Positions 11,640 through 26,171 are shown, counted from the first letter of the stretch. The stretch is DNA of 64,000 bases from Limanda limanda (GCF_963576545.1 NC_083647.1:1493007-1557006), one strand, 5' to 3'. Notes: generated by a model not told the origin, from the sequence alone. A program made the numbers and translations.

Positions 11640-12236
11640 CTACATGACAATGTGGGGTCCCTGAGCAGCTCCTTCAGCAGCAGACTGTTACACCCACGGT
11701 GTAAGAAGGAGAGGTTCCGCAGGTCCTTCATCCCGGCTGCAGTCAGGCTCTACAACACCAGCACCACCTGATAATGTTGTAGTCCCTGTCTATTATCTCT
11801 ATCTCCACTCAACCTCTCACCATAGCTGTATTTGTATTTTTATTTTTCTTATTTATTTTTTACTCACTTATAATGGTTACATTGCAATATTTATGTTTCC
11901 ATTATGCTATCTTGTATTATTATTTATATTATGGTCACTTACTTTTTAATTATTTTCTGTATCATGGTCACTACTGTTGCAATATTACTTATAATATTTT
12001 TGTTTTCATTACAATAACACTTACATCATTCCACTTTCTCCCCAGTACCTGCTTTTGCACAGTGTCTGTTTTGCAGGTTGTTTGTTTCTGTACTCTCATC
12101 ATGTGTAGTTTAGTAGTGTACATATTGTGATCTTTTTTATTGTGCTTCGGCACTGTTACTTAAATTCTGTTTTTCTCTTATTTGCTGTAACAAGTGAATT
12201 TCCCCGTTGTGTGGATAAAATAAAGAAATCTGAATC
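11640..12236 (+). mobile_element. Rex1/L2-like LINE, 3' terminal fragment
   Basis: The plus strand encodes the conserved end of this fish LINE type (SFSRRLLHPRCKKERFRRSF, PAAVRLYNTSTT, stop about 11,771). An A/T-rich 3' UTR follows and ends ggataaaataaagaaatctgaatc near 12,236. It is strongly 5' truncated, and only the last 40 or so codons are present. The same 3' end type, inverted, terminates the element at 26,172. Confidence 0.8.
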
Positions 12237-13069
12237 AGGTTTTAGAATCAGACTGGCTGTGTGTATCTTGTGTTGTGTGTCACAATATGCAAATGTTGGT
12301 CTTATATTCAATGTGTTTAAATTCATCCCTCAAAAATCGAGAGCAAACCAAACAAACACAAAGTTACCGTGAAAAACTAGGCAGGTCCAATAACTTCTGA
12401 TTAGTGTTGGTGTTTATTGTTGTGAAAGTGAGCCCAGGCAAGCAGGGGAGTGGGGAGAGCAGGCTGTTTTCGCCTGCCTCTTGAGTCCGTCCTGTGATTG
12501 GCTGACTGCACTTTGAGTGACACGCAACCAGGCCTATCACCGGTCTCATTCTGGCACATTCCCTCTGGTAAACACAGCTGAAACGTTGGTATGTCTGAAT
12601 AACATTATAGAAGACCAGCCACATATTCATATCGTCAGACAGGATGTTTTTGAACGGTAAGTTACATCGTCCTCATGTTTGTTCAAGTTTTAGCAGGAAA
12701 GTCGGCCAATGTAGGAGTACCGTCCCAAGTTACACCACCACCGTTGGGGGGCGGGGCGCCCCCCTAATATAATGGTAGGGGAGACGCTGACATGTTTCTT
12801 AGAATGGACTGAAAAAGTCAGCGGAGTGACTGTTTTTATACTTTGAGGGTCCTTACTGACCCCCTTCAAGTAACTACTGATAGTAAAAGGCCAGGAAAAT
12901 GTATTTTACACAATATCGACCTCTTTAAACTATGCATTTGAATGAGTTGGCTTAAAGCGGAGGGTTAAGATGTTTTTTTTTTTCAATTTCTCTACAGTTC
13001 TTAAAACAAACCACAAAGATTTATGCACATAGAAATATATGTGGCATATCAACAAAGCCGTAGGCATTG
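12237..13069. other. Unassigned sequence with GC/C-rich patch
   Basis: No gene recognised. Around 12,740-12,785 there is a G/C homopolymer-rich patch. At about 12,643-12,661 an ATG-led segment reads into a splice-donor-like acggtaagtt, but there is no supporting exon structure. Confidence 0.3.
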
Positions 13070-13335
13070 TGGTAAATAGACTGCAGTTATATAGCACTTT
13101 TCTAGTCTTATCCACCACTCAAAGCACCTTACAAATCACATTCACTCATTCATTAATTGTATATACAGTGATTTTTAGACACTCATCATTCAGACACTGG
13201 CATAGCGGAAGTCAGGGGCAATTTGGGGGTTCAGCGTCTCTCCTAAGGACACATTTCCACTTAATGAGCCAGGGATTAAACCACCAACCTACTGGTTAGT
13301 TAACAACCTGCACTAACTCCTGATCCATAGCTGTC
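13070..13335 (+). repeat. Dispersed percomorph repeat
   Basis: The sequence runs from gtggtaaatagactgcag through tatagcacttttctagtc, ccactcaaagcacc, ggggcaatttgggggttcag and ctcctaaggacaca to tgatccatagctgtc. I recognise from memory a very common non-coding repeat of percomorph fish genomes with exactly this order of landmarks. Its edges are approximate. Confidence 0.7.
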
Positions 13336-13443
13336 AATGTGTGCATTACCTGAGTTCACCAGAAAAACAGTCCTCTTGGCGTTTCTTTGATAATGTCCAC
13401 GGATTTGGTGGGAGAGCTCTTTTGTTAGAAGTACTGCAATAAA

Positions 13444-15300
<1,857 letters not shown>

Positions 15301-15621
15301 AGGGCTGCAACTAACGACTATTATGATAGTCAATTAGTCACCGATTATTGAAACGATTAATCGGATTATGAATGACACAAATTGTCAATTGCTCTGATTT
15401 AGCAAACAGCTTTCAATTAAGCTTGAGGTTGTTCGAGGCATGTGATGACTGAAAATAAAGACAATAAAGATCGATACTTCATTAAAAAAAATGTCTTAAT
15501 AAACTTTGCTGCATATAAGTGTACAGTCGTCTTCGGACTAAATAATTGTGAATAATTAATAATAATTAATCAGAAAAATAATCAACAGATTAATTATCAA
15601 AATAATCGTACAATGCAGCCT
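15301..15621. mobile_element. MITE (agggctgcaactaacgac type)
   Basis: The left end agggctgcaactaacgac and right end taatcgtacaatgcagcct form an imperfect terminal inverted repeat, with internal gattaatc and aataattaat motifs on both sides. It belongs to the same family as 14,144-14,478. It is non-coding, and no clear target duplication is visible. Confidence 0.65.
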
Positions 15622-17279
15622 GTCATCTCTGACTGCCAAATACAGTGTTTTCAAATAATCCATTTTGCGTAGGAAGGTTCCTAACGAAGGGAAATTACCA
15701 GAATGTCTTTCAGTGACCGCCATAATAAGACTGTTGAAATACTTTAAATGATACGCAACCAAGCTTTAGTGTTTCAAATCTTATTATCTTTAGCATCGGA
15801 AACACTGGACCATCCTTGGCAAAAGGAAAGGAAAAAACGACACCCAACAATTCATTGTGGCAACAACATTTGAAGTAACATTGCATGTGCAGCTAGCAGA
15901 TCCACAAAAATTCAAAAAACAGAGCAGCTTTTTAATTCTAATGACACAATGCAGAACTGATGTAAATCCTCACAATTTCTTGAGATCCTGATTTCTTCAT
16001 TATCAAATCTGTCAAGTCCGGAGTCACATTGATCAGCAGGCATATTGATCATCATCAGAAGTAAATAGGCCTACAATTAAAATTCCAATCGCCCATTTGC
16101 CAAATACACACAATTTTCATTTATAAGGCTTCCTCCACATATATTCTTTCTGTTATATGAGTTTAACCTTTCATGTAAGTTTATTTTGTTTTTATTTTAA
16201 ATTTGCCATAACAGTGGAAACTCAGTATAGCGCTGAGACATATTTGAAGTGAGTCAACTTATCTTTGATTAAAACTAATGTAGACCCAAACCACCGCCTG
16301 CCAGTCACACATTACTTTTTATTTTATTTAACCTTATACAAAAACGTAACGCCTTCAGCTAACCAACACTTGACCACTCAGTTGCAGACACCCCAATGAC
16401 TAATATAAGCAAGTTTTTCAACAACTATTAAAGTTAATTTAACACAAACTGTTTAACAGTTAGACGAATTAATACGCCCGATCTTAAGAAATCTGATTAA
16501 ACATCTTAACACTAGGAGCAATGAAGCATGTCAAGGTTCTTGGCCTGATTAAATTGATAAATTGTGATTCGTAATGTTTGCTAATAACAAAGTTCATGTT
16601 AAATTATCTTTTTGGCTTCACTGGTGCTAATAGTAAATACAGACTTGATGAACAAACGAAGTAAGCAACGCCACCGACAGTCGAATTGACCTCTTGCGTT
16701 ACAAAGCAGGCAAAGAGGTGATCTGGAACCCCTCTTGCAGTGTTCAACAGGGAACCTTAACCTAAAATGGCTAGAGAATATGAAGTCAAAGGGATCGCGC
16801 CTGCCATAAGCCAGATCTTGGCCTAGCTATCTTATTGACCATAGAAACGTATTTCCGATTAGGCTGGGCTGTTTCTGACTGTGTGATTTGTAGATTTAAA
16901 TTGAAACGTGGCCTTATCCAAAATGTACAGCGTGTAATGCAACACAACATCTAAGCAACAACTATAGCCGCCATGCACCATCAGCTAGCTAGCTAATAGC
17001 TAACAAGGCCGACACATTAAAAATAGTATTTGAGAAATACGAATCATACAATTATGTACTTAATCTCACCTGGTGTATGTTCGTAGATTGATCGTCTTGA
17101 CTAAAGGGCTTGAAATCATTCGTTTGATATCCTCAATGCCATCCACCCTTACTTATCTGACTTGGTGGGTTTCCTCTCACAGTCCTACCACGTCCTTTTA
17201 CTTAGGCCCTGCTACGCTAGGAATATAACGTATAATACATAGCTATCCGCGGTACTAATGACACGCTAGTCTCGTTTAG
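15622..17279. other. No gene recognised
   Basis: A/T-rich sequence with no long ORF, LINE coding block or terminal repeat. agctagctagctaa at about 16,983 is a short simple repeat. A ctcacctg at about 17,067 could be a minus-strand splice donor, but nothing else supports an exon. Confidence 0.3.
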
Positions 17280-18880
17280 AGAGCGAGAATCTCATTCCCC
17301 TGGCTTCTTCTTCTTGGGGGTTTAACGGCAGCTTGCATCCTAGTTGTTGCATTACTGCCATCCTCTGGTGTAATTAAGCTCCTACATTGTCCGGTTTTTC
17401 TTGTCATAATACTGTCATCAGTCCTGTTCTCCGAAGAGAGTTTCCCAGATGATCCTGCCTTGTCGTCTCTCGCCACACTCCACCATCATGCAGACGTTTC
17501 AATGTCTCATTACCCACTCTGTTTTGTATGGAAAGCAGATGTCTCCCTATTGTCTCTGGATCCCAGTGCTGCTGCCATTATTGATTTTCTTCCATGCAAT
17601 ACCTTTTCCCTCTGATTTTAAAAGTTAAATTGAGATATCTCTGTTTTCTTTTTTTAACGCCAATGATTGGATAATTTGTCCACTCTCTCTTTACCCATAA
17701 TGCCCATGTGCGCAGGAATCCAGATGAATGTGACCATAGTGCCTTGTTTAACTAATCGTGCATGTATTTCCTTAATTTCACTGAGTAGGTCTTTGTGATT
17801 ATTGGATGTACCTATCTTAAGACTGTGCAGGGCTGATGCTGAGTCACTGCAGACCAGAACTCTGTTGGGATTAGCTTGTTCAACCCACTCAGGGAGAACC
17901 ATTGATCTGCAGAGCCAGAGCGCCCCTCCCGTTCCACATGTGCACACACAGTTTTTGCTGAGGATCCATCATACAACCATCCCATAGTTTAGCCTTAATC
18001 TCTAAATTATTCCAATTAAGCTTTGAATTATTTCCTCTAATCCTTTTCCTTGTGAAGAACATTACTTCAGTCTTTTCAACTGAAAAATTAAAGCCCTATT
18101 TGTTCACCCACACATCCACTTCATCTTTATTTATTTGGGTTTGCCTTACTTCATCTATAGGCTACTGAAGTACAGTATCTCTTCCTTTCCTCAATCCACC
18201 TTGACAACCTGCAATTTTATCCTGTTTCTCTACAAATGTACATCAGTCTTTGATTTACCATTCACTCCATCAGTTTACGTATGTGCAATGTTAATGTAAT
18301 TGGTCTAAAGCTTACTGGATTGCTTGTGTCTTTCCCTGACTTCCTTATGGGGACAATGACTGCCTCCTTCCAACTCACAGGTATTCTACCTTCCTCCTAC
18401 ACTATTAATATTGTATGGTAATAATAATTTGCTAAGCCTTTCTTCACTTAGGTTTTTTATCATCACATAGCATTTCTTTATCCTTCCTTTTTGCAAGTCA
18501 TACAACCTTTAACCAGTGCCATTTTTAATTATTTCATAGTGAATAGGACATTCTATTAATCTTGAGTATTTTCCTTGTACTCATATTGAATTTAGTCACT
18601 GCCCCTCGTTCCATTCTCCGAAATATTAGAACTGTGTACTTTTACAAACGTTCTTTAGCTCAGCTTTTCTTTATTAGTTCCAATCCAGCTGCTGTACTAC
18701 ATTTGATAGAACGGGATAACTTCACTCCTCTTCAACCCTTCCCAATTTTCTGATAATTCCCCATACCTCTTCTACTGGGGGTTTGTTCCCTAATGAGTCA
18801 CTAAAGGCTTTCCAAAAATAGATTTTTGCTTGACTTATTGTACTCCTTACCACTGCCTGAGCTCAAATACTTATTGTTGA
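17280..18880 (-). mobile_element. I-clade-like LINE with RNase H domain, decayed
   Basis: Minus strand, 5' to 3': RT pieces near 18,240-18,420 (PVSWKEAVIVPIRKSGKD, then FRPITLT), a segment reading VEKTEVMFFTRKRIRGN near 18,040-18,090, then an open RNase H block (17,654-17,947) with VLVCSDSASALHSLK and MVTFIWIPAHMGIMGKERVD. An RNase H after RT is the hallmark of the I-type non-LTR group. The 3' end lies near 17,280-17,300. Frameshifts throughout make it inactive. Confidence 0.75.
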
Positions 18881-18884
18881 GGAA

Positions 18885-19260
18885 TTTTTGGAAGGACACA
18901 AAGTCTCCACCCATCCTCACTTAGGCCAGTCTGACCACCTTTCCCTTTTTCTCACCCTGGCATATAGGCCTCTCATTAGGAAAACTATGCCTAGTGTGAG
19001 AAACATAAAGATTTGGCCCGAGGATGCTTCCATCCAACTCCAAGACTGTTTGAGCGCACTCACTGGGATCTATTTGCATAACAGGGTGTAGCAGACTACA
19101 CATCCAGTGTCCTGGTTTACATACAGAACTGTATTGATAACGTCACTGTCAACAAACAGATCAGATGTTATTGGAACAACAAACCATGGATGACCAGGGA
19201 TGTCAAGCTGCTGCTCAGAGACCATGGTTCAACCAGGGGCGGCTCCTGTTATAGGCGCCA
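18885..19260 (+). mobile_element. Rex1/L2-like LINE, internal fragment between EN and RT
   Basis: The plus-strand translation reads LGQSDHLSLFLTLAYRPLI (end of the APE endonuclease, SDH motif), then QDCLSALTG and, in another frame, NNKPWMTRDVKLLLRDH. These are the blocks that follow the endonuclease in the fish Rex1/L2-like LINE also seen at 32.9-34.0 kb. Both ends are truncated. It abuts the oppositely oriented I-clade element. Confidence 0.7.
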
Positions 19261-21060
19261 CAAGAGACTGATTTATCATGATGTGATACATGCAATGTTA
19301 ACCAATGCAGTAACGTCACACCATCATCCTCTAGCCCTGGGGACACACCGGAAGCAGAAGCGCTACGAAGCACCACGCAAAGCTGTCCGCCTCCTTTCCG
19401 TGTCCCATGTTAATCGATTGGGCTGTTCACACCGGCAGCGAAGCACTGGGAAGTGCCAGGAAGCCGCAAGCAAATTGGGCCAGAAAACACATTTAAAATC
19501 GATATTAAACGATATAAGTGATATATTCTATAATATATGAATGATTAGAAATGCATCCCATCCTTTTGATTTCCCCGCTGTTCACCTGGAGTTTCAATTT
19601 CCCCAATTATTGCCCCTACGTGATGAAATATCCCCATCTATGTATGTATGGACAGATAACAAAAGTGAAAGTCTTCAAGTTTTTGAGTTTGGTGTGACGC
19701 TCGGCTCAAATGGAATGAACATATAGACAACCTAAAAAGTTTTTTTTTTTTTTTTTATATATGATTTATTTGTAGAAATTTCAAACAAGTCTTAATGTAC
19801 ATTGGTCTTCACAGATAAGAATTGAAAGGATAGAATATCAGACATCCAAAAGTTGAGGATACACATTACAGCCTCTCCACCCCCCTCCCCTCGCCTTCCC
19901 AAAACAAATATACAACTAAAGCAATTTGATACACAAACGGAAAAGAAAATCATGAAAGCAAAATAGAACACAACAACAACAATTGGCTGTTACACTGCAT
20001 GAAAAGAAGCGTTTGTGTCTATCTGTGTCGCAGAGAAGTGTTGGCACATCCTTCGGTTAACGACTTTCACACGTATCTGCAGGCAGCAAAGGAAACGCTA
20101 AAGTTTCCTGCAGTTGTCAAGCCTCAGAGCTGTTGTGAGGTGACCCCCCCTGCTCCAACGCCTAGAGGACGCTTCACAAATGCAAATCAGTTTCCCTGAG
20201 TGAAGATAACACCTTTTAGTAAGAGGCACCTAACAAACTATCTGGCTGACTAAACCAGGCTTAAAATAAATATTAAACCTGAATTTTAAATTGTTCTTAA
20301 GTAAGTAAGTGTGCTATAATGAATTACATTGTATACCACGCACAAAGGTCAATGCTGTCAAATGAAACAATTCACTTTATTTCATTGTCATCCAAAACAA
20401 TCCTGAATCTCAACCACTGTACAGAGTGGCATGATTACAGTCACTTTTTCAATTTTGCTGGTTAAATACACAGAGGATTTGTTAACCACACATCTACCAG
20501 CAATCCGCTCAACAGGAAGAAATGATGCTGGGTATGATGTGTCTGTGCCCTGTAATCTCCAAACTTCTCCCGGCTTTCCATAAAAATATCTGTCCTCCCA
20601 AAATACTGGCATCATATTCATTTGCCGTTGACATTTATGTCAATGGCACACTAAGCTGTTTTCCATGAATTATAAATTCTACCTTTTTACCACTACTTTC
20701 AAAATTGCTATGAAACATTCATTGATTTAATGATTTATTTTTTCAGTGTAATATTTAATCCCCCATGGACTGCACAGTGACAAAACACAGCAGCCGGCTG
20801 TTTGGCTACAACATACATCTCCACTCAGTTCGATTATTATTTAAAATATAAAGAAGACACAATATAGAGCTGAAATTCCTTCATAATTTGAACTTCAATT
20901 GTCTAATTGTTGTTATTAATCTTTCTCAGTATTCCATTAAAACAGTCAACACTTCCAAAGCGACTTACAATAAGTGCATTCAACTATGAGGTTACGAACA
21001 CAGAACAGCGAGAATCATGTATGTAAATTTACTTGTGGACATTTACTGTGAAAACCTCAC
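19261..21060. other. Mostly unassigned; possible LINE 3' UTR at 19.74 kb
   Basis: A T-run at 19,740-19,756 followed by A/T-rich sequence up to about 19,990 looks like the poly(A) and 3' UTR of a minus-strand L1-type element, but no coding sequence follows. The rest (19,261-19,740 and 20,000-21,060) shows no recognisable gene or repeat boundary. Confidence 0.35.
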
Positions 21061-21069
21061 GTCACCCGC

Positions 21070-21710
21070 TCGCGTCATCAGCTGATTGGCTCGACCAATC
21101 ACAGCCTCGTTAATGCATTGCAGCATCGAGTGTCGCTCGTGTTTAGCTTGTCCCGTACGAGTGACTCTGTTTTCGGGGTAAATAACTTGCTGAAGTCGAC
21201 ACGACGCTGTTCCCTGGAGGAGAAGATGAGTGCGTTGGTAAGCAGAGCCGCGGGCCCGGTGTGGACGAGTCGAGGCGGAGAAGACGGGCGCACAGTCCCT
21301 GAGCCAGTATGATCCGACCAGACCTTACATCAGAGGAGTTGTCGGAGAAGAAAGAGGGTAAGGTTATATTCATTAAATAATTTTCCAGTTACATGTAAAG
21401 GTGTTTGTTGTCATTGAACTGTGCTAATTTTACTGAATGTGTTTACAGCTGATTGAAGCGGGACAAATGACATGGATCCATCCTTCCACAGCCAGGAGCG
21501 CACCGACCTGTGTCCCACACTTCATATAAGACTGGAAGCTACACTGGATCTCACAGCTACACACAACAGACGTCTACACACTGGAGAAGATTCAGACAGA
21601 GTCCCACAAAGAAGTCATGACCCAGAGGCTGCAGAGAAACATTTCAAGCCTCACCTGAGTTTTTGTACAATATATTTGCTGTATGTAAATAAAGCTTTGA
21701 CTCCACCTTG
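21070..21710 (+). other. Candidate small two-exon host transcription unit
   Basis: A CpG-containing upstream segment carries paired CCAAT-type boxes (gattgg 21,084-21,089; ccaat 21,095-21,099). An ATG at 21,226 opens a frame (MSALVSRAAGPVWTSRGG) to a stop at 21,310-21,312. Alternatively an ATG at 21,309 reads MIRPDLTSEELSEKKE up to a canonical donor (gtaagg at 21,358). A 91-bp intron ending tttacag (21,448) joins it to A-D-stop in the next exon, giving 18 residues. A putative 3' UTR then runs to a poly(A) signal aataaa (21,688-21,693). Promoter, intron and polyadenylation signals occur in the right order, so a transcript is plausible. I do not recognise the product. It could be a short-protein gene, an uncaught larger gene's end, a decayed gene or a non-coding RNA. 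Confidence 0.4.
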
Positions 21711-22269
21711 TTCACATTTGTTCCCTGTACAATATGTTCACCTATAACATCAAGCATCACATGATTGTTTAGTTTTAATTAACTGCAGTGCTTTTGGTAA
21801 AGGCTTACTAATAAATAATAATAAATATTAATATATACATTTTTATTATTAATATTGTGTGGGAGGGGCTTACCCCATGTGCGGAATGCTGTGACCCCAC
21901 GTGTGCACTGCAATGACCCATAAGGTGACCAATAGCAACACTTCTACCAACCAATCACGAGTGACATTAGTTTCAAGGGTCTGTGGTATCCTCCAATGGT
22001 GAGTAGAGAGAGGTTCTAGCCAGCGGCTGGACTCTGATTCATATGCTAATTAGATCACACATCGCGATCGGTCCGCGCGGCGGAGCGAGCCCCCCCACGG
22101 CTCTCTCCTTTGTTCTCCATATCCCCCTTAAGGTCCGGAAACGCCGATAGACCCACCTTATCTTCACTGGCGAACGCCGAGGTAACATCATGGAAACAGT
22201 TGGTTACAGCAGGGGATTAGGCCTGTCCGAAGAGGTTCACTGTGACAATAATACTGCTTTTCGTCTAGT
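21711..22269. other. No feature recognised
   Basis: A/T-rich at first, then CpG-richer around 22,060-22,100. No coding similarity or inverted ends identified. Confidence 0.3.
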
Positions 22270-24135
22270 GTTAGATCCTTGCAGTGGCAGAGAATATTGT
22301 AGAAACATATACTTATGCTCATTCTTACTATTCCACCTTCTCTAACCTTCAACTCTCTCACTCACATCTACTCACACACACACAAGCACATCCACTTGCA
22401 TTAATTGAGCAATGTAAAGACAATAAATAAGGAAACAAAAAACATATACATTACAATAAATAATACCAGAGATAATAAAAAATAAATAAATAAATAAATA
22501 ATAATAGTAAATATATACAGAAATAGTAATGCTGCATGCTGCTAATGTGTGCTATCGATAGGGCTAGTTAAAAAAACAGGGCACTGGTGCATTGTTGGGG
22601 CGAATCAATCCATGGTGGCCGTATCTAGTTGGATAGACCTGACATGATCTAAGAAGGGTTCCCAGACCTTACAGAACTTAGTAGAGGTGCCGCGCAAAGA
22701 GTACTTAATTTTCTCCAATGTCATAAAATGAAGGGCATCTCTAAGCCATTGAGAGTGGGATGGGGGGTGGGAGTTCTTCCAATGTAGCAAGATAACACGC
22801 CTCGCTAAGAGTGAGAGAAAGGCCACAAGTTCACAGAAGTAAGATGGTAGTGAGTTCCCAAAAGGTAAGACACCAAACAGGGCAACTAATGGTGAGGGAC
22901 AGACATTGGTAGAAGTGACGGCTGAAAGACTGTCAAAGACACCCTTCCAAAACGGCGCAAGTACAGGACAAGCCCAGAACATGTGGCCAAGACTGGCCGG
23001 TCCTAAATGGCACCTGTCACAGCTAAGTCTACATCTGGGAATATATGAGCCAGTTTACTCTTGGACCAATGAACCCTGTGCACTACTTTACATTGTAAGA
23101 CTCCATGCCGGGCACAGACAGAGGATGAGTGGACCCATTTCAAAGCATGCTCCCATACCGCAGGGTCTATCTCTATATTAAGATCCGCCGACCATGCAGT
23201 ACGCAGGGCATCAGAGGTTGAGGATTGCTGGCAAGAAGAGTGTAGTAAATCCTTGATATGGTACCTTTCCGGTAAGGGTTCATTTTGAGGATGGTGTCTA
23301 TGAGCGTGGGAGACGGTATAATGGGAAAATTGGGAAAGCAGTTACGTACAAAATCTTTTATCTGCAAATACCTGAAAAAGTGAGTTGAAGGTAAGTTATA
23401 AGCCTCTGCTAACTGTCCAAAAGAAGCAAATTTACCATCAATGTAAAGATGGTTAAAGGATAAAATGCCTTTGTCTCTCCAGATTAAGAAAGCATTGTCC
23501 ATAATGGATGGAGTGAACAGGGGATTAGAGTAAACAGGAGCCAGACCAGGTATAGATTGCAGTGTAAAATGTTGTTTAAATTGTGTCCAGATTTTAAGAC
23601 AGTTTTTCACAACAACACTGTCTGAATGCACATATGCTGAAGCAGTTGTGGGGAAGCACAGGAGGGACATCAGAGATGATGAACCACATGAGGCCTCCTC
23701 AATCTGTAGCCAGGGTGGGGGTTGGTCATTAGTGCAACAGCAGTGTAATATGGCTCTAATGTTTGTTGCCCAGTAATAGAGTAAGAAGCAGGGGAGGGCT
23801 AGACCACCCATCTCCTTAGGTTTTGGTAAAGTGTCCTTTTTAATTCTAGGGTGCTTCTTGTTCCATAAAAATTGGGAAATAGTGTGGTCAAGTGAGTGAA
23901 AGAAACGTTTAGTAAGAAAAATGGGTATACATTGGAAGAGATATAGAAATTTCGGGAGCACATTCATTTTAATACAGTTTATCTGCCCTGCAAGAGAGAG
24001 AGGCAAAAGAGACCACCGCTGAAGGTCCTGAGTCAGTCTTGCCAGAAGAGGGGAGAAATTAAATTTATATAAGTCTGAGTATTTGTAAAAAGTTTTAAAT
24101 GTGATGAGATATCTAACAGGGTCAGAATGGTCAAT
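22270..24135 (-). mobile_element. L1-clade LINE, 3' half of ORF2
   Basis: The minus-strand frame 23,173-24,006 opens with LSLAGQINCIKMNVLPKFLY and continues FLWNKKHPRIKK, MGGLALPCFLLYYWATN and YRKGTISRIYYTLLAS. The next frame (22,605-22,982) gives the C-terminal MFWACPVLAPFW, LARRVILLHWK and LEKIKYSLRG, ending at a stop at 22,605. A frameshift separates the two. The 3' UTR holds an (aaat)n tract at about 22,480-22,502. It is 5' truncated within RT at about 24,135. Confidence 0.88.
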
Positions 24136-24140
24136 TAAAA

Positions 24141-25175
24141 ATGTATGTAGTGCTTGTCAGATCTGTGCTAGACTATGGTTGTTTCGCTTATGGTTCAGCA
24201 GCTAAACATTGTAAAAGAAGTTGGAGGTTGTGCAAGCTCAAGCGTTGAAACTCTGCTGTGTGTCACACCGCGGTGAGGTTTGTCTTGTCTTGGGGTTTTT
24301 GTCTCGTAACTTCCTGTTTTATTTTGAAATCCTAACTCTCCTCTCGTTTCAGGTCACTTGCCCTTCCTCATGTGTCACCGGTCTGATTGTCTCTGATTGT
24401 TTCCACCTGTTCCCTTCACCCTCATCTGCTTATAGTCTGCGTCTCCCCTTTGTCTTGTGCCGAAGTGTTTCGTTCTTGTTCGTGCACCTAAGCCTTACCC
24501 ACGGTCATTGTCGTTTTTGCCAAAGAGTTTCTTGCTACGCCACGTAAGTTGTTTTCTGTTTCCTCCTTGAGAGTGATTTTTTGTTTGTTAAAGTTTTCCA
24601 GTTTAGCTTTGTTTTGTGTTGTTTGTAAACTGTTTTTCTTCCTCCCTTTTGGAGCGATTTATGTTAAGAGAGATTTAGTTAGTTTGTTGAGCCTCCTGTT
24701 TAGGTGAGCCTTTTCTTTTGCCCCATTTATTAGTAGTTTGGTTTTCCTCCTTCGGGAGCGCTTTTGATTTCTTGCTCTTGCCATTTGTTTGTCCTCCTTC
24801 GGGAGTGGTTAATGTTTAAAAACTTTTTCTTTTTCTAGTGTATGTTTTGTATTTATTAGGAAGTTCTTTTTCCCCAGTTATTGCTTGCCAAGTACTATAT
24901 TATTATATAGATATAGTTAGTGAGATTTTCATAGCCTTCTTGTTTGTCACTCTGCATTGAGGTTCTGAAATCAATAAAGTGTGCTGGTACGTGATATTCT
25001 CTGCTTCTGAGTCCTCATTCCAGTCCAGGCCTGACACTGTGGTGCTTTCAAATCAACATTTGTGTCTACTCTTCAAGTTGAAATTGGTGTAATGCCTTTG
25101 CATCTATTAGAATTGAATATTTAAGCTGATGTGTGGGTCTGACTAACTATTTGCAATAAAGGAGGGGGGGAAGTA
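24141..25175 (+). mobile_element. I/Nimb-type LINE RT fragment, split by a solo LTR
   Basis: Plus strand: LDYGCFAYGSAAKHCK (24,160-24,210), then QAQALKLCC just before 24,260. After the LTR, GAFKSTFVSTLQVE and MPLHLLELNI-like sequence continue from 25,041. Joining across the LTR restores the conserved block that follows YGSAA in I/Nimb-clade reverse transcriptases. Only about 260 bp of the element survives. Confidence 0.75.
24261..25036 (+). mobile_element. Solo LTR with 5-bp target duplication CTGTG
   Basis: A 776-bp segment starts tgtcacaccg and ends caggcctgaca (TG...CA). It is flanked by ctgtg at 24,256-24,260 and at 25,037-25,041. A polyadenylation signal aataaa lies at 24,973-24,978, about 60 nt from the 3' end, as expected for R/U5. 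The interior contains no protease, RT or integrase, so this is a solo LTR left after recombination. Gypsy-type is likely from the 5-bp duplication and size but is not proven. Its insertion into a Nimb fragment dates it as younger than that fragment. Confidence 0.88.
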
Positions 25176-26171
25176 TGAGTAGTTTTAGCTAGATGTTATG
25201 CCTTCACACAAATTATTTAATAATAACTTTTTCCTTCTTAGTGTTTAATCTTGGTATTAGAATGTATGTGTGTCACAACTATGGTCAGTCTCACACCTGT
25301 CTTGATTAGAGAGCCGAGGGAGTTTGTTATAGTTCATTTGGTGGAGCCGAGGGTAGAGGAACATGACATTTTCTACTCAAGGCTAGGTTATGAGACAACA
25401 TCAGACTGTCAGGATAGGGTTGTCTTGCAACTATCAGAGTAATAGGAAAACGGCTCCTTCGTCACTTCCTGGATCCAGTTCCAAGAGGCGTGGGACCACG
25501 CCTGTGCATCTTCAAGGGCCGAACCACAGTTATTTGCGGTGACGCCCCTTCAATATTTTATAACCAATCACATTCAATCTACTGTTATAATTATATCAAA
25601 TCCCTTCTGTTTGGGGCCATTATTGACTACCTATTGCTAACTGATTTAGCCTAGGCTGTGATAATTGTCCATAGCTATGTGGTTCAACTTTTCATTGTTT
25701 CTTAATAAATACTTTAATTAGACCAATCTCTTCTCATCTTTGGGATAAACTAATACACTCACATAGGGAAGGAGGAAGATAGAGGGGACACAGAGAGCAG
25801 GGGAAACACCAGAGCAACGGCCTGAGTCGTGACAGAGGGAGCGTTTTGCATGGAACAGTATAAAAGTAGCCAGAGACATAAGCTACATCAATATTTTTCA
25901 ACTTCTTTGTTCGGCTTATTCCCCGTCGGCCTGAGCAGCGACGAAGGAGAAGAAAAAGAAGAGGAAGAAGAAGACTTTGACTTTTGAATAACTTTATTTA
26001 TTACAAAATACCTCTTAGTTATTCAATTAGAAAGGATAAAACATTTAATAAACTCACACATCATACACCAACCCTAAAATTTTAAAACCAGAAACTGGTT
26101 GTCCCCCAGTGAGCACAGGACCTGTCCAACACCCCACACAGCCCTGAAACCCTCCAAATTGTCCGTCAGAA
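25176..26171. other. LTR-like sequence, family unknown
   Basis: Around 25,690-25,750 the order ttcttaataaatactt, ccaatctcttctcatc, tttgggataaac matches a segment at 32,845-32,905 (aataaatacttgattg, gtctcttctcat, tttaggataaac). Both look like R/U5 ends of related LTRs. Boundaries here are not resolved. A purine-rich agaagaaaaagaagagg tract lies at about 25,947-25,975. Confidence 0.45.

Noticed and set aside
12640..12662. Splice-donor-like acggtaagtt after an ATG at 12,643 as a first exon
   Set aside because: No partner acceptor, conserved peptide or promoter could be identified; too weak to call.
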